The notes under the pieces are model-generated. The model saw nothing but the letters and a program-made list of their open reading frames with translations. It did not search any database and was not told where the DNA came from. A DNA stretch of 64,000 nucleotides, taken from Macrotrachela quadricornifera. Taxonomy: Eukaryota > Rotifera > Eurotatoria > Philodinida > Philodinidae. The position numbers were made by a program, and so were the translations under genes. Of this stretch, positions 34,183 to 45,495 are shown piece after piece (within the stretch, counting starts at the first letter, position 1; every line of letters begins with the position of its first letter). The stretch covers positions 835,335-899,334 of the forward strand of contig JAJEKB010021106.1 in assembly GCA_022393335.1 (NCBI GenBank). Reading direction: 5' to 3'.

Positions 34183-35157
34183 TACCGTTCGCCTCGAACA
34201 CTGACGTTGTTCCAATATAATAGTGAAAAAACAGGGAGCTGGGCAGGCCATTATACAAATGGCATGATGGGACCTCAATATTGCCACTATTATACGGGTG
34301 AAACATGGGATTGTTTGGATATATTAAAGGTTGTTGTAGACATTTCCTTGACTGTAGTGAGGATCTCAATCCAGAAATTGACGGTGTGTTTGTCCACACG
34401 CCCTCGGATTGGTCAATTTTTTCGATCAATCAGAATACATTTTTGCTAGGACTCACACATACTCAAGTAGCCTACTACGGGCAGATTCTCAAGCACTATA
34501 GATTGCAGGTATCCATAGGCCCTCAACTACTATGTATCAGTGGTATTCATTATTATCGAGACCTATTCCATAGGCTTTAGTCGTAATATTAGTCTCTAAA
34601 AGGAATGTACTTGTTGCCAGGGTATTAGTCTGAACCTACAATCAAGGGACCTAGTGGATCACCTCGATCCACGCTACTTGTTCTACCTACTTCGATTAAA
34701 ATTTGTATTTTTTTCTCGAGTTCGAAATATCCACAAATCAGCCAGATTGCGTTTATTTCACTATATCTTTGTTGGATTTTTTAGAAGTCAATTGGACCTT
34801 CGAGGAAAACAGCGAGTGTAAGTTTGAGATCTAGATTTCCTTTCTTCGGTTCCTTTGCAGCCGTACTTATATTCTCAAACACCGCAAGTAAAAAAATCTT
34901 TAATATATCCATCATTTCAAAAAAAAGATTCTATTGTCTCCTTCCCCTAGAAAAAACAAAGTAATTCTTTTAATATATGTTTGAAAAATTATTGAAACTT
35001 GTTTCTCTTTTCAGTTTTTCTATTTTATTTTCTTCGTTTATTTTCGTCATTTATAGTTTTACTGAATATTTGAATACTTCGTATATATTCTTTGATGTTA
35101 TTCAAGTAATAATAATGAGTTGCAGTAATCTACGTACTGTAAACGGTGACAAACACA
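34183..35157. other. Repeat remnants and intergenic sequence
   Basis: It contains the third leader copy near 34339 and scattered minisatellite units. ORFs here (for example plus 34129-34449 and minus 34175-34429) follow the repeats and are not taken as genes. Confidence 0.45.
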
Positions 35158-35655
35158 ATGGTCGATTTAGCACCTCATCATCGACGAGTACAAAATAGAG
35201 CAGATGCTGTTTTAGATGCTTGGGAAGAATTTGGAGCATCTTTGCCTATTGATTTAATTGCTCATATGCATCGTATTACCATTCGGCAAATTCAAACGGA
35301 TTTATATGGTAATTCAACAGAAATAGAAAAAAGATTTGTTACGAAATCTTCAGTTAAACTCAAACGTGAAGTGAAAAAATGCCTTGAAGAGATAGACGAA
35401 GGTGTTGATCGTGCAGTGGCAGCAGTTGCACATAATATTCCATTTAAACTTATATGTGATGTTCAAAATAATGGATATATAAAACTAGTTTTAGCTAATT
35501 TTCTGTGCAATATCAAGAAATCAAGAGAAAATGAAGAAGAAAATAATATAAGTGAGAAATCTAATACTAATTCAGTCAATGTAAATTATTTGAAGTTTAT
35601 AAGAAAAATCGTTTCTTTTGTTTTCTATAAATTGATTTATGAAATAATATTTTGA
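35158..35655 (+). CDS. Unidentified protein, about 165 residues, possibly a gene fragment
   Basis: The frame starts MVDLAPHHRRVQNRADAVLD, then AWEEFGASLPIDLIAHMHRI and TIRQIQTDLYGNSTEIEK. A charged helical stretch follows (KLKREVKKCLEEIDEGVDRA, VAAVAHNIPFKLIC). This first part (about 125 residues) has mixed, balanced codon use and looks coding and helical. After KKSRENEEENN the composition becomes low-complexity, suggesting read-through past a lost splice site. I do not recognise a family. It lies about 110 bp before a dead ubiquitin protease exon on the same strand and might be part of the same worn-out locus. Confidence 0.42.
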   Translation: MVDLAPHHRRVQNRADAVLDAWEEFGASLPIDLIAHMHRITIRQIQTDLYGNSTEIEKRFVTKSSVKLKREVKKCLEEIDEGVDRAVAAVAHNIPFKLICDVQNNGYIKLVLANFLCNIKKSRENEEENNISEKSNTNSVNVNYLKFIRKIVSFVFYKLIYEIIF

Positions 35656-35763
35656 CTCGTTCATCACTAGCTTCAATCGAAAATGAAAAAATTACATTCT
35701 CGAATAAATTTTTAAAAAAGTGATAATACTCATCTGTTTATTTTTTCCTTTGATATCTTCTAG

Positions 35764-36590
35764 AAAATATTTTGTATTCATCCTATTGGACTTATTAATC
35801 GAGATTCTTCAAAAAATTGTCTCAATATCTCTTATAGAAATTCAGTTATTCAATTTTTAGCCAATACAGTCCCACTCATTTAATGGTTATGAACAATGAT
35901 ATTCATGGCATATGTAAGATTAATTGGATAAAAAAAAACTTTATAGGAACAGTGCTATATTTGATACAAAATCACATAGATATAAGATGAATTGTCTTTC
36001 ACATATCGATTCATCATCGTGTACCGTATATTTATCTAATCCATTCCATTTTATTTTTGGCATGAACATTAATTCAGAAATAAAATCTACAATGTGTCGA
36101 AATAAAACTAAAAAACAAAATTATCAATTGGTTTGATCAATTCCAATTTCTTCTCATTCAAACCTTGAAAAATCTCTTTCAGCATTTTGTTTACCTCAAC
36201 TTATTAGCTGATGATGATTCGTTTTATTGTTCACAATTAGTGCATCTTGATGAAACTACTACTAATGGTCAGATATTTTCATACGTTCGATCATCTGATA
36301 ACTTGTGGGGGTATAAGACTAATGATGAATTATTTACACCAATTTATTTAGATTTTTTACTTGCCGATAATAATTCATATATATATTCTGTGTTATGATA
36401 AATTATCTGAAAAAAATCTAAATTTATCTCAATCATCACATTTTCTGTTTTCATCAACATCTGAACACTTGAAAGGATCAAGTAATACAAATTTCGGTGA
36501 TATCTCACCTGTAAGAAAGATAATTTCTGATTTTGACTATATCTATTTGAATTATTATAAAAGATTTTCGAATATTTAATATCTAATATT
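35764..36590 (+). pseudogene. Dead ubiquitin-specific protease (USP) with both active-site residues replaced
   Basis: After an acceptor-like TTCTAG (35763), the frame reads HPIGLINRD...NISYRNSVIQFLANTVPLI and stops at 35881. This aligns with the USP Cys box (GL.N.GNTCYMNSVIQCL), but the catalytic Cys is Ser. A second open piece (36165-36398, entered from a CTTTCAG site near 36181) reads LVHLDETTTNGQIFSYVRSS, DNLWGYKTNDELFTPIYLDF. This is the USP His box, normally GHY, with the His replaced by Gln. The 200-300 residue core that should lie between is absent or unreadable, and frames shift between pieces. A further coding-like tail (ELVDLQRESRIEILASLNRD) is near 36590-36660. This is a relic. Confidence 0.66.
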
Positions 36591-37081
36591 GCAGAACTAG
36601 TTGACCTTCAAAGAGAAAGTCGAATTGAAATTCTAGCAAGTCTTAATCGCGATAACAAACTAATGAGTAAATATTTAATCAGATACATCAAAAAAACGTC
36701 TTGATATTTGAGATACTTCGATTTCATCTGGTACATCACAATTAACGGACAAATATTTCATTTAAAAATTATTCGAATAAATCATCTCTTGAAGCAACAC
36801 AACCTACACAAGATTCAAACACGAGTATTGGTGAGCTACAGGTCTTTTCGATAAAATTATCTTCCATCTATCAATTGGGTTAATATTAAATTAATGCACG
36901 AAGGATTCATTTTACTAGCGATAAAATTTAATAAGACATATAAAAGACAAAAACTAAAGATGAACAAATGCAGGAAAAATGACTTCTCTTATTCGAATCA
37001 GATTAAGATTAGCTAGAAATTCGTTCTTCGAAAAATGTTCATGTTTTACTTTTATACTTCTTCATTAATAATTATATTTAA

Positions 37082-40000
37082 GAGAGGCGGCTCCATGAGA
37101 TCATCGAGGATTCGAAGTACTCGATAAAATTTTGTTTTTTTATTTGATATTCTCATTTTATTCAGCATGATCTGAAACCTCTAAGCCGAAATTTTTATCA
37201 CATTTGGTTGATCTGGTGAAAATTTAGCCTAAATTTCCTGTTGATCACTCACGTAATTATTTGAAAAATATCCTCAAAAATTATCAATATATGATCGAGT
37301 TATTGTAAACGACAAAAAATGAAGAAAACTTTTAGTGTAATATACAAAATGATAGAGGGTGAAAAACTGAACAAAATTATGTATTTACATTTTATTAGTT
37401 AAATACTGTCGATAACTGCCTATTTCTTGAGTAAAAAGTATGTGGATCTTTTTCATTGTCTCAGCTACCACTCAGCCATTTTATGAGTCCCCACGTTAAA
37501 TTTCACATATGTGGTACAACTTTTTCTCCTCTACAAAATGATAAAAAAAAATTATTTTTCGTTTTGATAATTAGTTCACAATGTTGACCAATTAGAGAGT
37601 AATTTTAAGAAAAAAATTATTATGAATATTTTTTTTTAATAAAAAATAGAAGTTTGAGTTAATTATGAAGTACCCAGAGCATATTTCACATAGACACAAT
37701 ACATTTCACTGAGCAGGTGTTCCATTTAAAATAAATGGTCACTTATTATATTTTATGAAGGTAAGTTCGATTAGCTAATCTTGGGTTGTCACAATGGCAT
37801 GTCAGAATATGCATAGATTCCATGAACAAATCAGTTGAACTAATTTTTCTTTTCTTTTCATTCGCATGTACTGTCCGATCAGATGTAATAAGATAGATAG
37901 ATATACTAGATAAAAGAAAAATCGAAAGAAAGAAAACATTTACTATAGACGTGTGCGCTCAATGTATTTCTTTTCTGTCATTCAAAAATTACGAATGTGC
38001 TTGATGGAGTGCAGTTATTCCGAGTAACACTCTCAAGCAAAGAAAATAAAGGCATCCTTAGTCTCAATCCTGATCATTCCTTGAGAAAACCTGGAAGGAT
38101 CTCTCAGGATCCTAAATCTTAAAGATCCTAACAGGTTTTATGCAGGATCCTGTTTCCAATCCTAGTGAATCCTGCTTCCAGGGTTTTTCCAGTTTCAGCA
38201 GGATCATGTTTAAGATTTTTTCAGGTTCTTGCTTAGATATATTTCTGAGTGGCCGACGAAGAATCCTGCCAGGATTTCATCTAGATCCTTGAAAAGAATA
38301 TGGAGAAATATTTTTTGCTAAGATTCGTTTAGGTTTACACTAAGGTCTCAGCTAAATTCTCATCAATCCAGGATTATCCCAGGCTCAACTATAGAATGTC
38401 CAAAGAGTTTAATATTCAAGAGCCAATCAAGATTTGCTGACAGGTGTGTTAAGAATTCTGTCAAGAATATATAAAATAACTTCTTCAATTTTTTTTTATA
38501 TAATTTCTTGTGAAATTTAATTTTAATTTTCTAAATGTATATATCATTATATAAAATTTCAATATCAATTTTGAGAAAGCTTGGATCAAAATAAAAAAAA
38601 AATATTCTATTTCATCTTGCAAAACCTTCATTATTAATTGAACATGATAATGTTGATGTTTGTCCTATAGCTTCTTTACGTTCTCGTTCTTTTTCTGTAT
38701 CTTTGCAAGATGACTTAATAGTTCTCACTAACTAATCGCGTGTATGTAAACATAATTAAATAAAAACAAATTTAAATATATTTTCAATTGACTTATATCA
38801 TAAACAAATAAAAAATTTAATTCATTTTCTTCTGAATTGAACAAATGATTAAAAATAAACAAATTTAGGAAAAATAAGATTGTATCAATGATACGAATGA
38901 TTAATAACATACAAATAAATAATATTTTCAATCCATTAAATTATCAAAAAAAAATAATTATGAAATTTTGACTTTAAAAAAAATGTCAAAATAAGGAGAA
39001 AAAAATAATTTAACACATAGAATTTAATTCAATGACAAAAACTATGGATAGATTTATCAAATTTAGGATCCGAAAATAGTTAAGAAATAAAGAATGAAAA
39101 GAAAAATAAACCTAACAAATGACTTCTTACTTCATCTCGAAACGAGAACATAATCCAGCTGGATTACCTGTTCAGTTCATGAACTGAAGGTATAGAGATC
39201 AATACTCTATGTGTTCACATTTTATCTGTTCTATTTAGAAAATTTGCTTTAATCCTGCCACGATACCATTAAGTTCAACTATTGTAAATATACACTAAAA
39301 TGCTTTAAGCCTTGCCTCAGAACAGATTCCTGACAAGTTCCTTTGTCGTAGTTAAACACAAGTATAGTTCTGTAACAATACAAATCTTGAATGGATCTTT
39401 AAAATTTTTGATAAGAACTATCAAAATCCTGATAGGATTCGACGAACATCTTGGATTATCCTGGCAATATCCTTGAAAACTTATCTTTAATCCTGATAGG
39501 ATTCTGAAAGTCCCCTGGCTACACGCTTCTTTCAGGATTTATTAGTTTCCTGGCCTAATCCTGATCTCAAGAGAATGATAAACCTATCACAATCCTTGAA
39601 AATCTTGTTTTAAATCGTGATAAGATCCGGAAGATTTTCCCTAGGGACGGGTATACTGGACATATTGCTGTATGTTTAACATGATAATAAGAGAGTGTAA
39701 TATCAAGCTAGAAAATTCACTTCCAACATAAACACCATGTGCCTATGTTTCAATCTGTATAAGGCGCATATGTGCTGATAAAAGCTTGTGACAATACCCA
39801 CAACATTCAACCTACTGAATATTCATAACAATACTGTTAGTTTTTTATGTAAAATAACCCGTAAGAAATTTTCACTATAAATGGTGTATAATTGGTCAAC
39901 ATTGTCAACTAATTATCAAGGCGAAAAAGAATTTTTTTTTTATCATTTTGTAGAGGAGAAAAAGTTGTAGAACATATGTTAAATTTAGCGTGGGGAACCC

Positions 40001-40432
40001 ATAAAATGATTGAGTGGCAGGTGAGACAATGAAAAAAATTCAGATAGTTTCTACTCGAAAACTAGTCAATCATCGACAGTATTTAACTAATAAAATGATT
40101 TTAGTCCATTGAAAAATAAAATGTAAATACATCATTTTGTTTCAGTTTTTCACCCTCTATCATTTTGTATATTACACTAAAAGTTTTCTTCATTTTTTGT
40201 CGTTCACAATAACTCGATCATATATTGATAATTTTTGAGGATATTTTTCAAATAATTACATGAGTGTTCAACAGGAAATTTAGACTAAATTTTTACCAGA
40301 TCAACCAAATGTGATAAAAATTTGAATTTAGATGTTTTAGATCATGCTGAATAAAATGAGAATATCAAATAAAAAAAAACAAAATTTTATCGAGTGCTTC
40401 GAATCCTCGATGATCTCATGGAGCCGCCTCTC
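37082..40432. mobile_element. 3.35-kb TTAA-flanked element with inverted arms over 500 bp
   Basis: TTAA at 37078-37081 and 40433-40436 brackets ends GAGAGGCGGCTCCATGAGAT and ATCTCATGGAGCCGCCTCTC, which are exact complements. The arms extend from 37082 to about 37594 and from about 39891 to 40432. They are highly similar all along, for example CACCCTCTATCATTTTGTAT, AAGTTTTCTTCATTTTTTGT and their complements. Inside the arms are two zones rich in AATCCTG/CAGGATT (38.04-38.46 and 39.37-39.65 kb), and a central AT-rich part. No transposase frame is present. One short coding-like stretch lies at 38630-38730. Confidence 0.87.
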
Positions 40433-40633
40433 TTAAAAACATGTTTGAATATTAAAAAATATTTGAAAAAATATGAATCATTGTTCGATAAAGCTTTATT
40501 TTTTTTATATAACAAATTAAGTTTATTGCTATAGATTTAAAGTGTATGGCACATAAGAAAATTCCTTGAAAAATATTCAATATGTATCGTTTCAGGTTTA
40601 GAATTAAATTAAAATGATGAAGATTCACAGGGG

Positions 40634-40840
40634 ATGAAAATGATTTTCGTGTTCACAACAATTATCATTATTGTATACTTTCAAAGTACAACCGATCCAT
40701 TTATCAAAATTAAAATTCATTCGTACTTCGAAAATCAACAAAAAACGTGCTCGTGTTTTTCAACAGATGGATTTAATCATTTCAATCAGAAAATGAGCTT
40801 GATAAGAAAAACAATCTCAAGTAACTCGCAGTATATTTGA
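40634..40840 (+). CDS. Short ORF with signal-peptide-like start, doubtful
   Basis: The 68-residue frame starts MKMIFVFTTIIIIVYFQST, a plausible signal peptide. A short Cys-containing part (KTCSCFSTDGFNHF) follows. There is no family resemblance and the surrounding sequence is decayed, so it may be chance or the first exon of a lost gene. Confidence 0.2.
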   Translation: MKMIFVFTTIIIIVYFQSTTDPFIKIKIHSYFENQQKTCSCFSTDGFNHFNQKMSLIRKTISSNSQYI

Positions 40841-41130
40841 TCAAGTTACTGATATATGAGATAATCTGAAATTCTTTGAATAAAAATGAAAACTATTCAC
40901 TAGACTTTCTCGAGTGTGTATATATATATATAAAGCAGAACTTATCTATTCATATAATACTTACTTATAATTTATCAACATCGAAAATCTAAAGAAAACT
41001 CGAATTTAAATATTAAAATTAGTTTCACAAATTCAATTTGATAAATATGTACAAAATTGACGAATGTACTAAAGATATTATCAAGTAACTTGATCGTTCG
41101 TAAATGACATCCAAGTAAAAAAGAAAGAGT

Positions 41131-41369
41131 GATGAGAGTGACTCAGATTTAGTATTTAAAGATACTGAAGCAGGAAACTGGAATCTACGTACGCTGAAAG
41201 TGGTATTATTTTTGTGTATCTTTTTTAAGAAGCATTTAGAGAGAGTTTATCATCATTAAGAATAGAATCAAATCATGGATTACTAATTATACGACCATAT
41301 TCACAATCAAACAATAAAATACCAATGTGGAATAAATTCGGAATAGAAAATCATTTTCTAAGGAAATAA
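41131..41369 (+). pseudogene. Coding-like island, two exon pieces, unidentified
   Basis: 41131-41202 reads DESDSDLVFKDTEAGNWNLR, TLKV up to a GTATT donor-like site. After TTTTTTAAG at 41229 the sequence reads EAFRESLSSLRIESNHGLLI, IRPYSQSNNKIPMWNKFGIE, then stops. The composition is clearly protein-like against the AT-rich background. The family is unknown and no clean gene model links the pieces. Confidence 0.35.
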
Positions 41370-42455
41370 CATTAACATAAACATTTTTATATGAATTCAG
41401 TATCATTGATTTCATATACAAGTTTTTACTTAATTTTTTATATTATTTCACAATTTGACGGTCAATACCATGTTTTATATGTCATCTAAATCAACTTGTG
41501 GAACATTTTATTTTTTATGTTTGTTTATTGATACATAGGAAAAATTTTCTTTCCGAGATTCATTAATGAACTATTAATTAATAAAACAAAATGAAATAAT
41601 ACATTGAAATAAATACTTTTATTTTTAGAAATTATTAAATCATGTTATAAGGGATTGTTTCAAAGTCAGATAATTAATAGGAAATCTATTTTAATCCAGA
41701 GAAACGACCTATGATCTATTTTCCGCTAACAACAATTTCCTTTCTCTTATTCTGATAATTCAATTTTACCTGCAGAATTTGATAGAATTGATATTCTAAT
41801 GGATGTATTATTATACGTATATTCCCATAGATTATACTGTAATAGTCATATCTCTTTATGGATATATTACTGTATCTTACTATGAATCAGTTTAGTCGAA
41901 ACGTATATTAGACATTTATTATAAAAATGATTTTGAGTTAATGAAAATACTCAGAATTTATATTTTTCTCTTGTATCAATTGAACGATATTGAGTTTAAG
42001 TAACTGTTGACTTGATTGTAATTTTGTGGTACTATGGAAAAATCGACGGTCAATTGTGAAGATTCGTTCGAATCGAGGTGATTCTGCGACGATATAAGAG
42101 ATCATAGATTTAGGAAAGACATAAGAGAATTGATGACACAGAAAAGTTCAGAGAGAAAAAAGGTTGAGGTTGAGAAAACACGATTTTTGACAGGACATAT
42201 TTTATTGATAATCTCAAACTAATACAACTATTCGACATCCACGTCATAAAAAAAAAACATTTCTCGGCCAATCCGACAACCAATACGTTCTTTGCTGAAG
42301 AAACAACTTATTAATGATGCATCTATGTTTCGCGTTTATCAGGAAAAGATTAGAAAAAAGAACAGATAATAATTCTAAGAGTACTGGCAAAATTCGAGAT
42401 ATATTACGATAAATAATCTCTCAAAGTCTAACAAAACAATTCTTAGCACCTCATA
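41370..42455. other. AT-rich, no supported gene
   Basis: Only scattered short frames are present. Confidence 0.4.
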
Positions 42456-42644
42456 TTGACGTATCAATATCGAAAATACATTAAAACATTTCGAATTCCA
42501 AGTGCGGTACAACAAATATCCAAGTATCCTAATAAAATAATTGTTTTTACCAAATCATCAATTCGTTTATTTGATATACTTATGAAAGACCAGAATACAG
42601 TTTTATCTTGGGATACTACTGGTTCGATTATAGAAGAAAAATGA
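42456..42644 (+). pseudogene. Possible RNF213-like fragment
   Basis: The island reads YIKTFRIPSAVQQISKYPNK, IIVFTKSSIRLFDILMKDQN and ends IIEEK. The ISKYPNKIIVFTKSS core resembles the (K)YP.K.I.FTRTSS segment I associate with RNF213-type E3 ligases (giant AAA ATPases), which are numerous in rotifers. It has no start codon of its own and no continuing exon was identified. The assignment is tentative. Confidence 0.3.
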
Positions 42645-45309
42645 AATTCTCTCGTCGTTTATTCTACTATGATGAATTGACAATTACGTTATCGAATCTT
42701 GTTCCCAAAGAAAGTTTAATTAGAATTACGTTTATGTTAAGTAATGTCCACTCTATAATCAATCTGTTATATTGAATTGAACTATTTTAATTTAATTATT
42801 CACTATTAAAATATAAATATCTTCTTTTTTTATTATATGACATAATTTATTTCCTATTCAGATATCTGTTGGAAAACTATTTCTTTCCCCGAAATATCTA
42901 CTTAACGATCGTGCACAAGTTTTGTTTTTAACAACAGTATCACTAAAAATCTGAAATAATGAAACTATAAAAAATTCTTTAAATCGCGTGCATATCGAAT
43001 CATTATCTGATAATTACAGTTGTTGATGATGATGATGATGATCATGAAAAGACAAATATTCATACTTGTCTGACATATGTTTTAGTAGTGAATAGAATTA
43101 ATTATTATTTGTCGTTAATTAATATGCAAATATTTTCTATAGGATGCATCAAAGATCATAAATAAGCATATGTTATCGACAACTTGCGATGTGATCAATT
43201 GCATTATTAATTAATACTTCAATGATCGAATGAATTTAAATGCAATTCAAGGTTAATTTGTGTTATATTCCTTGAATTATACCATGGCGAAGAATATATA
43301 AGGAAAGAAAATACAGAACGTTATTATCTAATATCCAAGACGAGGAATTTTTGAGACAAAGACTAGTCATGATGGGTGACTGGAACTCCCGTCCAAAAAT
43401 AATTTAAAACTGAAAAAGTAAGGACGTCTGATATGGGACATAGGACAAATTTTAGTCTTATGAATCGGACGAGTCTGAACTAGTCGAAATGTGCATATAT
43501 AATTTCAAAGATTAGATTCTTCCGATGTATACAATGTATTACTTATCCATCGTTTAGACCATTGAACTACATGATCGAGAGAAATTAGCTTTTATATGAT
43601 CATAATCATTCTATAGATACTATTTATTTTAACTTTTTTATGTTCACATTTAAATAAAAATTTCTTTTTTTTGAAAGAATACGATATTATTTGAAAAACA
43701 TTTAAAAAAACGTTTGTATATTTTTTGGAAAAATATCTTTTGATTGTTATTATCATCTAGAAGCAATTAGTTACATTTAAAAAAAAAGATTAATTTCAAA
43801 TGTAAAAATAAAACAAAAAAGAAATTTTATATTGAAAAGAAACAACTATTTGTTGCATATGATGGTTTAATTTGAAATTCTAAATGATTCTATCTCAACT
43901 AACAATTAAATTAATGTTGATTAATTTAAATATATTCTGAAATTTCGATTCATTCAAATATTTATATTTAAAATAATATATATTATAAACAAATTTAAAT
44001 TATTCACTAGTTTTTTCAAAATCTAGTACATACATCTAAGAATTTTAAAAAAATAAATTAACATTTATCGCTAAGAGTAAATATTATTCATTGTATTTAC
44101 TCTTACATTTTCAACATATGAAAATATAAAATATGATAAGATATATAAAGACAAGAATCTGAAAAATATACTATCTATCTATCTATCTATCTATTATCTT
44201 GATGTTAATTATAGCAGACTCTCTAATTGTTGTTCTATCTTTAAAAAATATTTCTAGTATCTTGACGATCGATATTGTTTTATTATCAAACAAATGTATG
44301 TTATTAATTACTGGAATCATAATATAGCAGATCAATCTTGATCCCCAATTCAGAAAGATTTCAATACAATCTAGACAGGAAAAAGATGATTTTTATACTA
44401 ACTGCTAGGTCGTGCTCTTGATGTATTGAATATTTTCCATTGATTATTTTCAATAAATAATATAGTACTATTGAAAAGTTTTCTACTGTCATTCTACCTC
44501 TTGCATTGTCCATTACGGATCAATTTTAACGAATTGACAAGATGTATTTAGTTCAAAGAAAGTGGATTGTTTGCAGTTTTTAGACTAGTTTGACAAGAAC
44601 AGGTAGCATACTCTTTAAAAATGGACTAGTCATCACTGGATTCAAGGACATTCTGGACTAGTCCATATATGTTCGAAGGACATTTCTCTAAAAGATGCAT
44701 TAGTCATGAAGGGTGTTGCAGACATTTTGGACTAGTCATGGACACCGTCTTTCGTCATTTTTTGTTCACTTGGACAGTCGCATACATTTATATTTTTATT
44801 GTTTATTATTTACCAATTATGTTCAATTTAAAACATAGATGATTATCGATGAAGAAGAAGAAGAAGAAGCCGATTCACCTTTTCAACGAACAACTTCTAA
44901 TAGTGACCATAGAATGAGAATCTTCAAGTGCACACACAACTACTAGGTAAAATAAATATTCTATGGAAAATCTATTTGAAAATTGAAAAAGAAAAGTTTG
45001 TTTATACCATTAGAAAAGTCCTATTTATTTGACTAAATCAATTTTTGAGAAAAAGAATTAAAAATGCCTTATATGAATATAATTAAACATACTTTTATAC
45101 GTGAAAATAATGACGTTTAATATCTATTATTGATGATAAAGATTAGACAATAATCAAATTGTTGTTAATATTATAATCACTATCGACGCTATTTATTCAT
45201 CGAAATGTTAGCTATTGTAGTTAACATCGTCTAAAATTTATCCCACACTATTATTTGGTAGAGTGAAGCTATTAGCCATGTTATATCGTTTTTGGGGTGA
45301 TCACATTCA
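42645..45309. other. AT-rich decayed sequence with simple repeats
   Basis: It holds a (CTAT)n run near 44170-44193, a (GAA)n run near 44850-44868 inside a 35-codon frame (MIIDEEEEEEADSPFQRTTS), and repeated GGACTAGTC-type palindromes at 43360-43470 and 44580-44750. No gene is supported. Confidence 0.45.
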
Positions 45310-45495
45310 TATAAGAATTTATGTGATATTATCAATATTAATTTGAGACATGATGATCATGATCGAAGACTACTAGAATACTTTAGCTTAGTTATCTGTA
45401 CAAAATCTCAAGATAATTCATCCAATAATGACTCATTCATATTAGATGAATGTCGAATCAAAACTACTACAGAAACAGTGGCGACAAAAAACTAG
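45310..45495 (+). pseudogene. Coding-like island, unidentified
   Basis: The frame YKNLCDIININLRHDDHDRR continues LLEYFSLVICTKSQDNSSNN and DSFILDECRIKTTTETVATK, then stops. Just upstream in another frame LAMLYRFWGDHIH is readable (45272-45310), suggesting a frameshifted exon. It looks coding, but no family is recognised. Confidence 0.35.

Noticed and set aside
34129..34580. Overlapping ORFs of 106, 91 and 84 codons on both strands
   Set aside because: They lie on the 34-bp minisatellite and the dispersed leader repeat.
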